NCBI RefSeq assembly: GCF_900187605.1
Contig: NZ_FYEA01000006.1
Coordinates: 124,001-188,000 of the forward strand
From: Pseudomonas sp. Irchel 3H7
Lineage (GTDB): Bacteria > Pseudomonadota > Gammaproteobacteria > Pseudomonadales > Pseudomonadaceae
Reading direction: 5' to 3'
DNA: 64,000 nucleotides
Shown here in pieces: positions 37,375-45,994 of this stretch. Numbering within the stretch: position 1 is the first letter of the stretch; every line of letters begins with the position of its first letter. Both the position numbers and the translations under genes were made by a program. The notes beneath the pieces are model-generated. The model saw only the letters and a list, made by a program, of their open reading frames with translations. It did not search any database and had not been told where the DNA came from.

Positions 37375-38384
37375 CGTGTTGGTGGCTTATTCCGGTGGTT
37401 GCCGGACTTTCATTCATGCTCACTGCATTACTGCGGCGCTACGCGATATCGCGCAGCTTGATAGACATTCCCAATCAGCGCAGTTCGCACGTCGTGGCGA
37501 CACCGCGCGGAGGCGGCGTCGCGATCGTTGTGACGTTCCTCGTGGCGATAACGGTCCTGTTTTTCTCTGGCATCGTTGCACCCGCGGTGTTCATTTCACT
37601 GGCTGGGGCAGGGAGCATCACCGCCGTTGTCGGTTTTCTCGATGATCACGGTCATGTGGCCGCGCGCTGGCGTCTTCTGGCGCATTTTCTGGCCGCCGCG
37701 TGGGCTGTCTACTGGATAGGCGGCTTGCCAGCATTGACGGTCTTCGGCGTCGATCTGCAGGCGGGCTGGATTGGGCAAATATTCGTGGTGGTCTATCTGG
37801 TCTGGATGCTCAATCTCTACAACTTCATGGACGGTATAGACGGAATTGCCGGAGTCGAAGCTGTCACGACCTGCGTGGGGGGCGTACTTCTGTATTGGGT
37901 GGCTGGCGTGCCAGAATTGTCTTGGCCCGCCCTCATGCTCGGTATCTGCGCAGCGGGATTTCTGTGTTGGAATTTCCCCCCTGCCAAAATATTCATGGGC
38001 GACGCTGGCAGTGGATTTCTGGGCGTGATCCTGGGGGGCATGGCATTGCACGCGGGCTGGGCTGATTCAGCGTTGTTATGGGCCTGGCTCATATTGCTTG
38101 GCGTGTTCATTGTCGATTCAACTTTCACACTGATGCGGCGACTATTGCGAGGGGACAAGGTGTATGAAGCACATCGTAGCCACGCCTATCAATTTGCATC
38201 ACGTCGTTTCGGCAAGCATTTGCCAGTCACTTGTGCTGTCGCCGTTATCAATATGCTTTGGCTGTTGCCTATGGCGTTCTGCGTAGTTTATTTCCGTATT
38301 GACGGTGCCCTCGCGCTGATGGTGGCTTACGTTCCACTGATATGGCTGGCGGTCAAATATCAGGCGGGGCAACTGGAAAGGTAA
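37371..38384 (+). CDS. wbpL: Undecaprenyl-phosphate N-acetyl-6-deoxyhexosamine-1-phosphate transferase WbpL
   Basis: A 337-residue integral membrane enzyme of the WecA/MraY/TagO family with about ten transmembrane helices. PRGGGVAIV, the Asp-rich loop VVGFLDDHGH, LYNFMDGIDGIAG and KIFMGDAGSGFLG are the family's catalytic loops, and the late RRLLRGDKVYEAHRSHAYQ loop contacts the sugar. WbpL starts O-chain synthesis by moving a 1-phospho sugar (FucNAc or QuiNAc class) to undecaprenyl phosphate, and in P. aeruginosa serves both Wzy- and ABC-dependent polymers. Overlap of 4 bases with wbpV indicates coupling. Confidence 0.93.
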   Translation: MTCWWLIPVVAGLSFMLTALLRRYAISRSLIDIPNQRSSHVVATPRGGGVAIVVTFLVAITVLFFSGIVAPAVFISLAGAGSITAVVGFLDDHGHVAARWRLLAHFLAAAWAVYWIGGLPALTVFGVDLQAGWIGQIFVVVYLVWMLNLYNFMDGIDGIAGVEAVTTCVGGVLLYWVAGVPELSWPALMLGICAAGFLCWNFPPAKIFMGDAGSGFLGVILGGMALHAGWADSALLWAWLILLGVFIVDSTFTLMRRLLRGDKVYEAHRSHAYQFASRRFGKHLPVTCAVAVINMLWLLPMAFCVVYFRIDGALALMVAYVPLIWLAVKYQAGQLER

Positions 38385-38440
38385 ATCGTCAAACTAGTAA
38401 ACAACGATAGGGCTTTTTGGGTTTACAGTATTTGTTGTAC

Positions 38441-38468
38441 CTGGAGGCGTTGCAGCTTATGCCTCCAG
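38441..38468 (+). promoter_or_regulatory. Hairpin before wbpM
   Basis: CTGGAGGC (38441-38448) pairs perfectly with GCCTCCAG (38461-38468) around a 12-base loop, in the 118-base wbpL-wbpM gap. No T-run follows, so it is more likely an RNA-stability or attenuation element than a full terminator. Confidence 0.45.
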
Positions 38469-38502
38469 TTGAGCGGAGTGTACTCAGGTGTTGGGCGAGG
38501 TT

Positions 38503-40497
38503 ATGGATAAAGTCAGGACTTATCTGTTGGGGTTACCCCGACGGCGCAAACGGATTCTTCAGGTAGCCACCGATACGTTCCTGGTATGGCTTGCGCTTTG
38601 GCTCGCGTTTATTGTCCGTTTGGGCATCGACGACATGTATAATCCGCTCAAAGCCCACTTTTGGCTTTTTGTCAGCGCTCCGGTCATTGCCATTCCGCTA
38701 TTCATCCGCTTTGGCATGTACCGCGCGGTCATGCGCTACTTCGGCAATGACGCGCTGATTGCGATCGTCAAGGCCGTAAGTCTGTCTGCGTTGATCCTAG
38801 CGTTGGTGGTGTACTGGTACAGCAATCACCAGGCCGTTGTGCCTCGCTCGATCATTTTCAACTACTGGTGGTTGAGCCTGGTGATCATTGGCGGATTGCG
38901 TCTGTGTATGCGGCAGTACTTCATGGGTGACTGGTTCAATGCGGCGCAGCACATGCCATTCACCAACCGCGACGATGGATTGACCAAGGTGGCGGTCTAC
39001 GGCGCCGGTGTGGCCGGCAACCAATTGGTCGCGGCCCTGCGTATGGGGCGTGTATTGCGTCCGGTGGCCTTCATAGACGATGACCCCGGCATCTCGGATC
39101 GTTCAATCTCCGGGCTTCAGGTGTACAAGCCCAAACACATCCAGCAAATGATAGATGTCACGGGGGCACAGGAAATTCTCTTGGCATTGCCGTCCTCTAC
39201 ACGAGCGCGGCGCAGGGAGATTCTCAATCTGCTCGAAGGCTTTCCGCTGCATGTTCGCAGTGTTCCGAATTTTTCGGATTTGGCGAGTGGTCGAGTCAAG
39301 GTCGAAGACATCCAGGAAGTGGATATAGCGGATTTGCTCGGTCGTGATGCGGTTCCTGCTCAACCGGATTTGCTCAAGCACTGCATCGAAGGCAAGACGG
39401 TCATGGTCACCGGGGCCGGTGGTTCAATCGGCTCGGAACTGTGTCGGCAGATCTTCTCGTTGGGGCCCACTACGCTTTTGCTGTTCGAGCACAGCGAATT
39501 CAATCTCTACAGCATTCTGTCGGAACTGGAGCAGCGCGTTTGCCGAGAATCAATTCCGGTTCGTTTACTGCCAATCCTCGGATCCATTCGCCAGCAGGAC
39601 AAACTGCTTGATGTGATGAAAACCTGGAAGGTGGACACGGTTTACCATGCGGCCGCCTACAAGCATGTGCCGATGGTCGAGCACAACATCGCCGAAGGCG
39701 TGTTGAACAACGTCATCGGTACGCTGAATACGGCTCAGGCTGCATTGCAGTCGGGAGTTGCCAACTTTGTTCTGATTTCCACCGACAAAGCGGTACGGCC
39801 GACTAATGTCATGGGCAGCACCAAGCGTCTCGCCGAAATGACGCTTCAGGCGCTCAGTCGTGAAGTGGCTCCGGTGTTGTTCTGCGATAACGCCAATGTT
39901 TCCCGAGTCAATAAAACCCGCTTTACGATGGTGCGTTTCGGGAATGTCCTGGGCTCGTCGGGATCCGTTATTCCGCTGTTTCATAGCCAGATCAAGTCGG
40001 GCGGGCCATTGACGGTCACTCACCCGAAAATCACCCGCTATTTCATGACCATCCCTGAAGCCGCGCAACTGGTGATCCAGGCGGGATCCATGGGGCAGGG
40101 CGGCGATGTGTTTGTTCTGGATATGGGAGAACCTGTGAAAATCGTGGAGCTGGCAGAGAAAATGATTCATCTGTCAGGTTTGAGCATACGTTCCGATCGT
40201 AATCCGCAAGGTGATATCTGTATCGAATTCACTGGATTACGCCCCGGGGAGAAGCTCTACGAAGAGCTGCTGATCGGTGACAACGTGGTGGCGACGCCGC
40301 ATCCGATGATCATGTCGGCCAATGAAGATCATCTGCCGTGGGACGTATTGAAAGCCAGACTTGGCGAACTTCTGGCAGCTGTTGATAAAGATGACTATTC
40401 CCGTGTTCGTCAGCTCCTGCGTGAAACGGTCAGTGGCTACACCCCGGACGGCGAGATCGTCGATTGGATCTATCAGCAACGCCGTCTCGAACCCTGA
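38503..40497 (+). CDS. wbpM: UDP-GlcNAc C6 dehydratase / polysaccharide biosynthesis protein WbpM
   Basis: A 664-residue inner-membrane protein. Four N-terminal helices (about residues 15-130) are followed by a CoA-binding-like region and an SDR catalytic domain (from about residue 290) with VTGAGGSIGSELCRQI, AAYKHVPMVE and STDKAVRPTNVMGSTK. The usual YxxxK is MxxxK, the known WbpM/FlaA1 variation. The enzyme makes UDP-4-keto-6-deoxy-GlcNAc, which the WbpV-type gene would reduce. Start choice: the ATG at 38503 matches the family N-terminus (DxxRxxLLxLPRRxKR); an in-frame GTG at 38488 has a better-spaced GGAG and would add 5 residues. wbpM closes the O-antigen locus in Pseudomonas, as here. 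Confidence 0.95.
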   Translation: MDKVRTYLLGLPRRRKRILQVATDTFLVWLALWLAFIVRLGIDDMYNPLKAHFWLFVSAPVIAIPLFIRFGMYRAVMRYFGNDALIAIVKAVSLSALILALVVYWYSNHQAVVPRSIIFNYWWLSLVIIGGLRLCMRQYFMGDWFNAAQHMPFTNRDDGLTKVAVYGAGVAGNQLVAALRMGRVLRPVAFIDDDPGISDRSISGLQVYKPKHIQQMIDVTGAQEILLALPSSTRARRREILNLLEGFPLHVRSVPNFSDLASGRVKVEDIQEVDIADLLGRDAVPAQPDLLKHCIEGKTVMVTGAGGSIGSELCRQIFSLGPTTLLLFEHSEFNLYSILSELEQRVCRESIPVRLLPILGSIRQQDKLLDVMKTWKVDTVYHAAAYKHVPMVEHNIAEGVLNNVIGTLNTAQAALQSGVANFVLISTDKAVRPTNVMGSTKRLAEMTLQALSREVAPVLFCDNANVSRVNKTRFTMVRFGNVLGSSGSVIPLFHSQIKSGGPLTVTHPKITRYFMTIPEAAQLVIQAGSMGQGGDVFVLDMGEPVKIVELAEKMIHLSGLSIRSDRNPQGDICIEFTGLRPGEKLYEELLIGDNVVATPHPMIMSANEDHLPWDVLKARLGELLAAVDKDDYSRVRQLLRETVSGYTPDGEIVDWIYQQRRLEP

Positions 40498-40559
40498 TTG
40501 TTTCACATCCTGTAACGCACGCATTTTTGACATCGCTCCAGCATGACCTACGTTTGGAG

Positions 40560-40584
40560 AGCAGCTTCGGAAAAGCTGCTTTCT
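40560..40584 (+). terminator. Hairpin after wbpM
   Basis: AGCAGCTT / AAGCTGCT, an 8-bp stem with a 5-base loop followed by TTCTC, sits 62 bases after wbpM and 24 bases before comEA. Likely terminator of the O-antigen unit, though the T-tract is short. Confidence 0.5.
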
Positions 40585-40607
40585 CAAACGATGATGGAGC
40601 GTCACTA

Positions 40608-40943
40608 ATGCGTACCGGTTACTTCTACTCTCTGATTTTCGCTTTCCTTACCAGCGCCTCGATCGCCGCTATTGCCGCACCTGTTGCGCCAGCGGAGTCG
40701 CCCAAGGCGCCTTTGGTGATGGATACCGCGGCACCTTCCCTGAGTGCAAAAATCGATCTTAACGATGCCGACGCGGCAACGCTGCAAAAGGAGCTGGCAG
40801 GAGTTGGTGAGGCCAAGGCCAAAGCGATTGTTGCTTATCGTGAAACAAACGGGCCTTTTGCATCGGTGGATGAGTTGCTGGAAGTGAAGGGTATTGGCAA
40901 GGCGATTCTGGATCGCAATCGCGACAAGCTGGAAGTCAACTAA
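40608..40943 (+). CDS. ComEA-family helix-hairpin-helix DNA-binding protein
   Basis: A 111-residue protein with a Sec signal peptide (MRTGYFYSLIFAFLTSASIA, cleavage near AIAA), a Pro/Ala-rich linker and a C-terminal double helix-hairpin-helix domain: IDLNDADAATLQKELAGVGE followed by KAKAIV and then LLEVKGIGKAIL. ComEA proteins bind incoming DNA in the periplasm during natural transformation; in many non-competent pseudomonads the gene is kept with unclear function. It is also found next to wbpM in P. aeruginosa. GGAG lies 8 bases before the ATG. A strong terminator follows. Confidence 0.9.
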   Translation: MRTGYFYSLIFAFLTSASIAAIAAPVAPAESPKAPLVMDTAAPSLSAKIDLNDADAATLQKELAGVGEAKAKAIVAYRETNGPFASVDELLEVKGIGKAILDRNRDKLEVN

Positions 40944-40965
40944 GCTAAGTGTTCAACGCCAAGGG

Positions 40966-40990
40966 GGCCGGTCATTGACCGGCCTTTTTT
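40966..40990 (+). terminator. Intrinsic terminator of the comEA-like gene
   Basis: GGCCGGTCATTGACCGGCC is a near-perfect palindrome followed by six T, 22 bases after the stop. Confidence 0.92.
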
Positions 40991-41070
40991 ACTTGCGCAG
41001 CGTATGGCCGCTAGTGTTGGTGGAGAGGGCAGCCGTCGGCCACTTTAAAATTACGGCTATCATATTGCGT

Positions 41071-41098
41071 TTGGATTATGCCTATAATAATTTGCCGG
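41071..41098 (+). promoter_or_regulatory. Candidate sigma-70 promoter for the SDR-fabF unit
   Basis: TTGGAT (41071-41076) and a perfect TATAAT (41093-41098) are spaced by 16 bp, 61 bases before the SDR start. Confidence 0.6.
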
Positions 41099-41159
41099 TG
41101 CGTCGAGCCAACGTGGCTCATCGGCAACTTCCTTCATCAAGCGTTCCAGGAGCATTCTC

Positions 41160-41963
41160 ATGAGTTCCGCCCAATCCCAAGGTACTGCTCTCGTTACCGG
41201 CGCATCGTCCGGTATCGGTGCGATTTACGCTCAGCGCCTGGCGGCGCGTGGTTTTGATCTGCTGCTGGTTGCCCGTGACAAGGACCGTCTGGAAAGTGCT
41301 GCAAGCCGGTTGCGTGACGCCCATGGCGTTCAGGTTGAAGTTCTCAAGGCCGATCTGACACAGAAGGACGACGTGCTCAAACTCGAACAGCGCTTGCGCA
41401 GTGATTCGAGCATCAGCCTGCTGGTCAATAACGCCGGTGTGGCAGCGGACGGACTGCTGGCCAACGCCGATATGGACCAATTGGAGCGCCTGATCCAGTT
41501 GAACATCACCGCAGTCACCCGCTTGGCATCGGCTGCTGCTGCCAGTTTCGCCAAGGCCGGTCGTGGCACGATCATCAATATCGCCTCGGTGGTGGCGTTG
41601 TTTCCGGAACGCTTCAACGCTACCTACAGCGCCAGCAAAGCTTATGTACTGAGCCTGACCCAATCGCTTAACACTGAACTCGAAGGCACCGGCGTGCAGA
41701 TCCAGGCCGTGCTGCCGGGCGTGACCCGCACCGAAATCTGGGAGCGCTCGGGTATCGATGCCAGTGGCATTCCGGCAGAAATGGTCATGGACGCAGGCGA
41801 GATGGTCGATGCGGCGCTGGCCGGTCTGGATCAGGGCGAGTTGATCACCATTCCTTCGCTACCTGACGCAGGCGAATGGCATGCCTTTGTAGCGGCTCGT
41901 CATGTCATGGCACCGAACCTTTCCCGCAGTGCTGCAGCCCAGCGCTACAAGTCCGGCAATTGA
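41160..41963 (+). CDS. Short-chain dehydrogenase/reductase
   Basis: A 267-residue classical SDR: cofactor motif TGASSGIG (14-21), NNAGVA, and the active site in NIASVVALFPERFNATYSAS with the Lys two residues later. An Arg after the second beta strand (VARDKDRL) suggests NADPH preference. It precedes a FabF-type ketosynthase by 22 bases, and both probably share a transcript, so a ketoacyl-type substrate is possible. Substrate unknown. Start ATG follows CCAGGAGCATTCTC, a good ribosome-binding site. Confidence 0.88.
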   Translation: MSSAQSQGTALVTGASSGIGAIYAQRLAARGFDLLLVARDKDRLESAASRLRDAHGVQVEVLKADLTQKDDVLKLEQRLRSDSSISLLVNNAGVAADGLLANADMDQLERLIQLNITAVTRLASAAAASFAKAGRGTIINIASVVALFPERFNATYSASKAYVLSLTQSLNTELEGTGVQIQAVLPGVTRTEIWERSGIDASGIPAEMVMDAGEMVDAALAGLDQGELITIPSLPDAGEWHAFVAARHVMAPNLSRSAAAQRYKSGN

Positions 41964-41985
41964 ATTGATCAGAGGTCATCACGGT

Positions 41986-43260
41986 ATGGATTCGCGTCGA
42001 ATAGTCGTCACGGGCATGGGCCTGGTTTCACCCTTGGGCAGCGACCTTGAAGTCGTATGGCAGCGCTTGCTGGCCGGGCGTTCTGGTCTGCGTAACTTGC
42101 CTGAGGCAACGGTCGCTGATTTGCCCACGCGAGTCGGCGGCGCGGTGCCGACGCTGGAAGAGGATGCTGAAGCAGGTTTTGATCCGGATCGCGCCACGTC
42201 ACCCAAGGAACAGAAGAAGATGGACCGCTTTATTCTGTTCGCCATGGAGGCTGCCCGGCAGGCGCTGGAGCAGGCTGACTGGCATCCGTCGGAGAGCAAA
42301 AGCCAGGAGCGTACCGCAACGATCATCGGTTCCGGTGTCGGTGGTTTCGGCGCGATTGCCGACGCCGTGCGCACCACCGACAGCCGCGGTCCTCGGCGTT
42401 TGTCACCATTTACCATCCCGTCGTTTCTGGTCAATCTCGCGGCAGGGCACGTGTCCATTCAGCACGGCCTCAAGGGGCCTTTGGGGGCGCCGGTGACGGC
42501 GTGCGCTGCGGGTGTTCAAGCGATTGGCGATGCGGCGCGCTTGATTCGCGCCGGCGAAGCGGATATTGCCGTGTGCGGTGGCGCGGAAGCTTGCATCGAC
42601 CGCGTCAGTCTTGCCGGTTTTGCGGCAGCACGGGCACTGTCGAGCGGTTACAACGACACCCCGGAGCGCGCATCTCGACCATTCGACAGCGGTCGCGACG
42701 GTTTCGTGATGGGCGAGGGCGCGGGGCTGCTGGTGATCGAATCTCTGGAGCATGCCTTGGCCCGGGGGGCCAAGCCTTTGGCTGAGCTGGTCGGTTATGG
42801 CACCAGCGCCGACGCCTATCACCTGACGGCCGGGCCGGAAGATGGCAGCGGTGCCAGGCGGGCGATGACGTTGGCACTGGCGCAGGCGGGTATCGAGCCG
42901 GAACAGGTGCAACACCTCAACGCTCATGCGACTTCGACCCCGGTGGGCGACCTCGGCGAACTGGCGGCGATCAAAGCGTTGTTCGGCACGCAAAATAAAA
43001 TCGCCGTGACCTCGACCAAGTCAGCCACCGGTCATTTGCTCGGCGCTGCCGGCGGGCTTGAAGCCATTTTCACACTGTTGGCCATTCGTGATCAGGTCGT
43101 TCCGCCGACGCTGAATTTCGACAATCCCGATCCGGCGAGCGCAGGGGTGGACATCGTCCATGGCCAAGCGCGGCCGATGTCGATCGAATATGCACTGTCC
43201 AATGGTTTCGGGTTTGGCGGGGTCAATGCCAGCGTGCTGTTCAAGCGCTGGCAGGCTTAG
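41986..43260 (+). CDS. fabF: Beta-ketoacyl-ACP synthase II (FabF-type)
   Basis: A 424-residue condensing enzyme with the Cys-His-His triad: Cys173 in TACAAGVQAIGDA, His314 in NAHATSTPVGD and His350 in KSATGHLLGAAGG. It elongates acyl-ACP with malonyl-ACP. There is no acpP or fabD/fabG beside it, so this is probably an additional copy and not the main fabF, which in Pseudomonas lies with acpP. The neighbours, an SDR and a convergent TetR regulator, suggest a small regulated lipid unit. It ends 4 bases inside the TetR gene on the other strand. Confidence 0.88.
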   Translation: MDSRRIVVTGMGLVSPLGSDLEVVWQRLLAGRSGLRNLPEATVADLPTRVGGAVPTLEEDAEAGFDPDRATSPKEQKKMDRFILFAMEAARQALEQADWHPSESKSQERTATIIGSGVGGFGAIADAVRTTDSRGPRRLSPFTIPSFLVNLAAGHVSIQHGLKGPLGAPVTACAAGVQAIGDAARLIRAGEADIAVCGGAEACIDRVSLAGFAAARALSSGYNDTPERASRPFDSGRDGFVMGEGAGLLVIESLEHALARGAKPLAELVGYGTSADAYHLTAGPEDGSGARRAMTLALAQAGIEPEQVQHLNAHATSTPVGDLGELAAIKALFGTQNKIAVTSTKSATGHLLGAAGGLEAIFTLLAIRDQVVPPTLNFDNPDPASAGVDIVHGQARPMSIEYALSNGFGFGGVNASVLFKRWQA

Positions 43261-43811
43261 TCGCGTTTCTTGAGATGATCGCGGGTGACATCGAGGATGC
43301 GTTGCGCAAACTCGGCATCCGCGACGCTGCGAGACAGCAGCAGCGCGCCGACCAGTGTCGACATGATGACGATGGCGCGGTCAGCGCTGTTCTCTCCTTC
43401 GAGGCTGTTTTCGATCTGCTCCAGCCGCGCGTTGAGGACCACGTCGCTGGTGGGGCTCGGTTGGCCACGCAGGCCCAGCTCGGAAGAAATGGTCAGCAAC
43501 GGACAACCTTCATGCGGCGATGTCTGGTGCCATTCGGACAGATACGTTTCGATGAAGACATCGAGCGGATTGTCTTGGGAAAAAATCTCGGCGCACAAAC
43601 CGTCGACCTGGTTGCCGGCCTCTTGCAAGGCTTTCTCGACAAGTTCGTCCTTGGACTTGAAATGTGAGTAGAAACCGCCATGGGTCAGACCCAGCGCCTT
43701 CATCAGGGGTTGCAGACCTGTAGCGCCGATTCCGTCCTTGCGAAAACGAGCCGAAGCCTCCTTGATGATGCGCTGATGGGTCTGGGCTTTATGATCCTGC
43801 GAATAACGCAT
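43257..43811 (-). CDS. TetR-family transcriptional regulator
   Basis: A 184-residue repressor. The N-terminal helix-turn-helix (about residues 10-56) reads THQRIIKEASARFRKDGIG then LMKALGLTHGGFYSHFKSKD, the NemR/AcrR-like subgroup with a Gly-Gly recognition start. The C-terminal half is a typical ligand-binding helical domain with Cys in GCPLL. It converges with the fabF-type gene (stops overlap), so control of the SDR-fabF promoter would be in trans across the unit; target not certain. Confidence 0.88.
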   Translation of the reverse strand: MRYSQDHKAQTHQRIIKEASARFRKDGIGATGLQPLMKALGLTHGGFYSHFKSKDELVEKALQEAGNQVDGLCAEIFSQDNPLDVFIETYLSEWHQTSPHEGCPLLTISSELGLRGQPSPTSDVVLNARLEQIENSLEGENSADRAIVIMSTLVGALLLSRSVADAEFAQRILDVTRDHLKKRD

Positions 43812-43923
43812 GTGGAACTCTCCGCAACAATGTCCCCATCTTAACCAAGGAAAATTAGATGGTGACTGTACTTCTACTTCTTAAAAGCGTGCAGATAGGT
43901 CCAATGGCTATAAAATGCACAAA

Positions 43924-43942
43924 CCCCGCCGATCAGGCGGGG
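43924..43942 (-). terminator. Terminator after the DUF2897 gene
   Basis: CCCCGCC / GGCGGGG with a 5-base loop, just past the stop; on the minus strand it continues TTTGTGCATTTTA. Confidence 0.7.
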
Positions 43943-43948
43943 TTGTGT

Positions 43949-44116
43949 TCAGCGGTCCTGCGCATCTTTGGCGTCCGCTTCGGCATTGCGTTGGGCAACG
44001 CGTCGGCGTTCTTCATCGGTCAGATCGACCTTGTTGGCGGTGTCGCGCAACATCATCAATCCGCCGACGATCGAGCCGATTGCAACGACTAGAATCAACC
44101 AGGCATACCAAGGCAT
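43949..44116 (-). CDS. DUF2897 small membrane protein
   Basis: A 55-residue protein MPWYAWLILVVAIGSIVGGL... with one transmembrane helix (about residues 4-21) and a charged cytoplasmic tail (LTDEERRRVAQRNAEADAKD). It matches the short DUF2897 family known from pseudomonads; function unknown. The start has AAGGAG 8 bases upstream; a longer in-frame reading (74 residues) lacks one. Confidence 0.8.
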   Translation of the reverse strand: MPWYAWLILVVAIGSIVGGLMMLRDTANKVDLTDEERRRVAQRNAEADAKDAQDR

Positions 44117-44245
44117 AACGGCTCTCCTTAAGGGCAGGTTGACGGACGAGGATTTCGCCGTGCGACGCTGCATACCACGTTTGAGCGAAGTGAACTCGCA
44201 GTGGTTCCATTCTAGGCCGCTTGCACCCGGTACACCCGAAATCCC

Positions 44246-45610
44246 TCAATTGCCCGTCAGCATCGCATCGGCCGGTGCGTTGGCACGCAGTTGTCCGGTG
44301 AGCAGGAAGTAGCCGAAACCGACTGCCATGAAGCCGAGGAAGATCAGCCCGATCAACGCGTTGAACCACGCCATCGCCACCAGACACACCACCGCCAGCA
44401 CCAAGGCAATCAGCGGAATCAACGGGTAGCACGGCGCGCGGAAGGTACGTTCCAGATTCGGTTCCGATTTACGCAGTTTGAACAGACTGAGCATGCTCAT
44501 GATGTACATCACGATCGCGCCGAATACCGCCATGGTGATCATCGCGGCGGTGAGGGTCATGCCGCCGAGGTTGATCAGACCGTCGCTGTAAATCGCCGCG
44601 ATGCCGATGATGCCGCCGACAATGATGGCGCGGTGTGGCGTCTGGAAGCGTGAGAGTTTCGCCAGCGAGGCTGGGAGATAACCGGCGCGGGCCAGGGCGA
44701 AGAACTGCCGTGAATAGCCGAGGATGATGCCGTGGAAACTGGCGACCAGACCGAACAGACCGATCCACACCAGCATGTGCAGCCAGCCGGAGTTGTCGCC
44801 GACCACGGTTTTCATCGCCTGCGGTAGTGGGTCGTTGATGTTGGCCAGGGTGCGCCAGTCGCCGACGCCGCCGGCAAAGAACATCACACCCATCGCCAGC
44901 AACACCAGGGTCAGAATGCCGCTTATATAAGCCTTGGGAATCGTGCGTTTCGGATCCTTGGCTTCTTCGGCAGCCATCGCCGCGCCTTCGATGGCCAGGA
45001 AAAACCAGATCGCAAACGGAATGGCCGCGAACATCCCGGCAATCGCCGGCGCGCCAAACACGTCGGAGCCGGCCCAGCCATTCAAGGCAAAGTTGCTGAA
45101 GCTGAACGCAGGGGCGACCACGCCCATGAACACCAGCAATTCAGCCACGGCCAGCACGCAAACAATCAGTTCGAAAGTAGCCGCCAGTTTCACCCCAAGA
45201 ATATTCAGCCCCATGAACACGATGTACGCACCGACCGCCGCGTGTTTCGGATCGAGCGCCGGAAACTGCACATTAAGGTAGGCACCAATGGCCAAAGCAA
45301 TCGCCGGGGGCGCGAAGACGAACTCGATCAGCGTTGCCAACCCGGCAATCAAGCCACCCTTTTCACCGAAGGCGCGACGGCTGTAGGCGAACGGCCCACC
45401 CGCATGGGGAATTGCGGTCGTGAGTTCGGTGAAACTGAAGATAAAACAGGTGTACATGGTCGCGACCATGAACGAGGTCACCAGGAACCCCAGGGTCCCG
45501 GCCACACCCCAGCCGTAACTCCAGCCGAAGTACTCTCCGGAAATCACCAGCCCTACCGCAATGCCCCACAGGTGCAGCGTGCCCAGCGTGGGTTTGAGTT
45601 GTGTGTTCAT
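44246..45610 (-). CDS. eat: Ethanolamine-type permease (APC superfamily)
   Basis: A 454-residue transporter with about 12 transmembrane helices. The opening LGTLHLWGIAVGLVISGEYFGWSYGW and PHAGGPFAYSRRAFG are characteristic of the ethanolamine permease branch of the APC superfamily (ethanolamine:H+ symport); EGAAMAAEEAKDPKR is the conserved cytoplasmic loop. No eutBC ammonia-lyase genes are adjacent, so the substrate call rests on sequence only; another amine or amino acid is possible. The ATG follows CAGGGAGCAAACGC. It reads away from kdpF. Confidence 0.8.
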   Translation of the reverse strand: MNTQLKPTLGTLHLWGIAVGLVISGEYFGWSYGWGVAGTLGFLVTSFMVATMYTCFIFSFTELTTAIPHAGGPFAYSRRAFGEKGGLIAGLATLIEFVFAPPAIALAIGAYLNVQFPALDPKHAAVGAYIVFMGLNILGVKLAATFELIVCVLAVAELLVFMGVVAPAFSFSNFALNGWAGSDVFGAPAIAGMFAAIPFAIWFFLAIEGAAMAAEEAKDPKRTIPKAYISGILTLVLLAMGVMFFAGGVGDWRTLANINDPLPQAMKTVVGDNSGWLHMLVWIGLFGLVASFHGIILGYSRQFFALARAGYLPASLAKLSRFQTPHRAIIVGGIIGIAAIYSDGLINLGGMTLTAAMITMAVFGAIVMYIMSMLSLFKLRKSEPNLERTFRAPCYPLIPLIALVLAVVCLVAMAWFNALIGLIFLGFMAVGFGYFLLTGQLRANAPADAMLTGN

Positions 45611-45780
45611 GCGTTTGCTCCCTGAACGGTTTGAAAAGCTCGGGAGAGGGCGTTTGCAGTGGGCGTGCCATTGCGTTGAAACAAGTCGTAATGAGTTGAA
45701 AGCTGTCGTATCGGGGATGTTCGCGGTGGGATAGCTGCTTTTTGTGCGCCAGTTGGGTGCGATGTCGGCGTTGATGCCGT

Positions 45781-45834
45781 CTTCGCGAGCAGGTGAGTGC
45801 ATTTCAAAATGTGGGAGCGAGCCTGCTCGCGAAG
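45781..45834. repeat. REP pair (TCGCGAGCAGG family)
   Basis: CTTCGCGAGCAGG (45781-45793) and its inverted copy CCTGCTCGCGAAG (45822-45834) flank 28 bases that include GTGGGAGCGAG, a common Pseudomonas extragenic palindrome. Confidence 0.8.
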
Positions 45835-45883
45835 AGGCCCGCCTGACGGCGCAAAAACCTGCTGTAACGCCGGCATAAACCCA

Positions 45884-45903
45884 CTCTTTACGCTTTCTTT
45901 ATG
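45884..45903 (+). promoter_or_regulatory. Candidate KdpE operator / kdp promoter region
   Basis: A direct repeat CTTTACG-CTTT-CTTTATG lies 91 bases upstream of kdpF. The E. coli KdpE operator is a T-rich site at a similar place upstream of kdpFABC, so this is a candidate; it is not a sequence match to a proven Pseudomonas site. Confidence 0.3.
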
Positions 45904-45994
45904 CCCAGCCAGACCCCTCGCTCTCGTTCCTTTACAGCCTCCTTTCCGACAATGCCTCCACACGCGGCAATACGCCGTAACACGGAGATCTTCC

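Larger units (their letters stand above)
45611..45994. other. Divergent eat / kdpF intergenic region
   Basis: This 384-base gap separates two divergent transcripts. It holds a REP pair (45781-45834) and a T-rich stretch (45884-45903) near kdpF; both are listed separately. I see no gene in it. Confidence 0.5.

Noticed and set aside
17106..40497. Prophage or integrative element carrying the O-antigen locus
   Set aside because: No integrase, transposase, tRNA or attachment repeat at either end; the locus lies in its usual ihfB-wbpM site.
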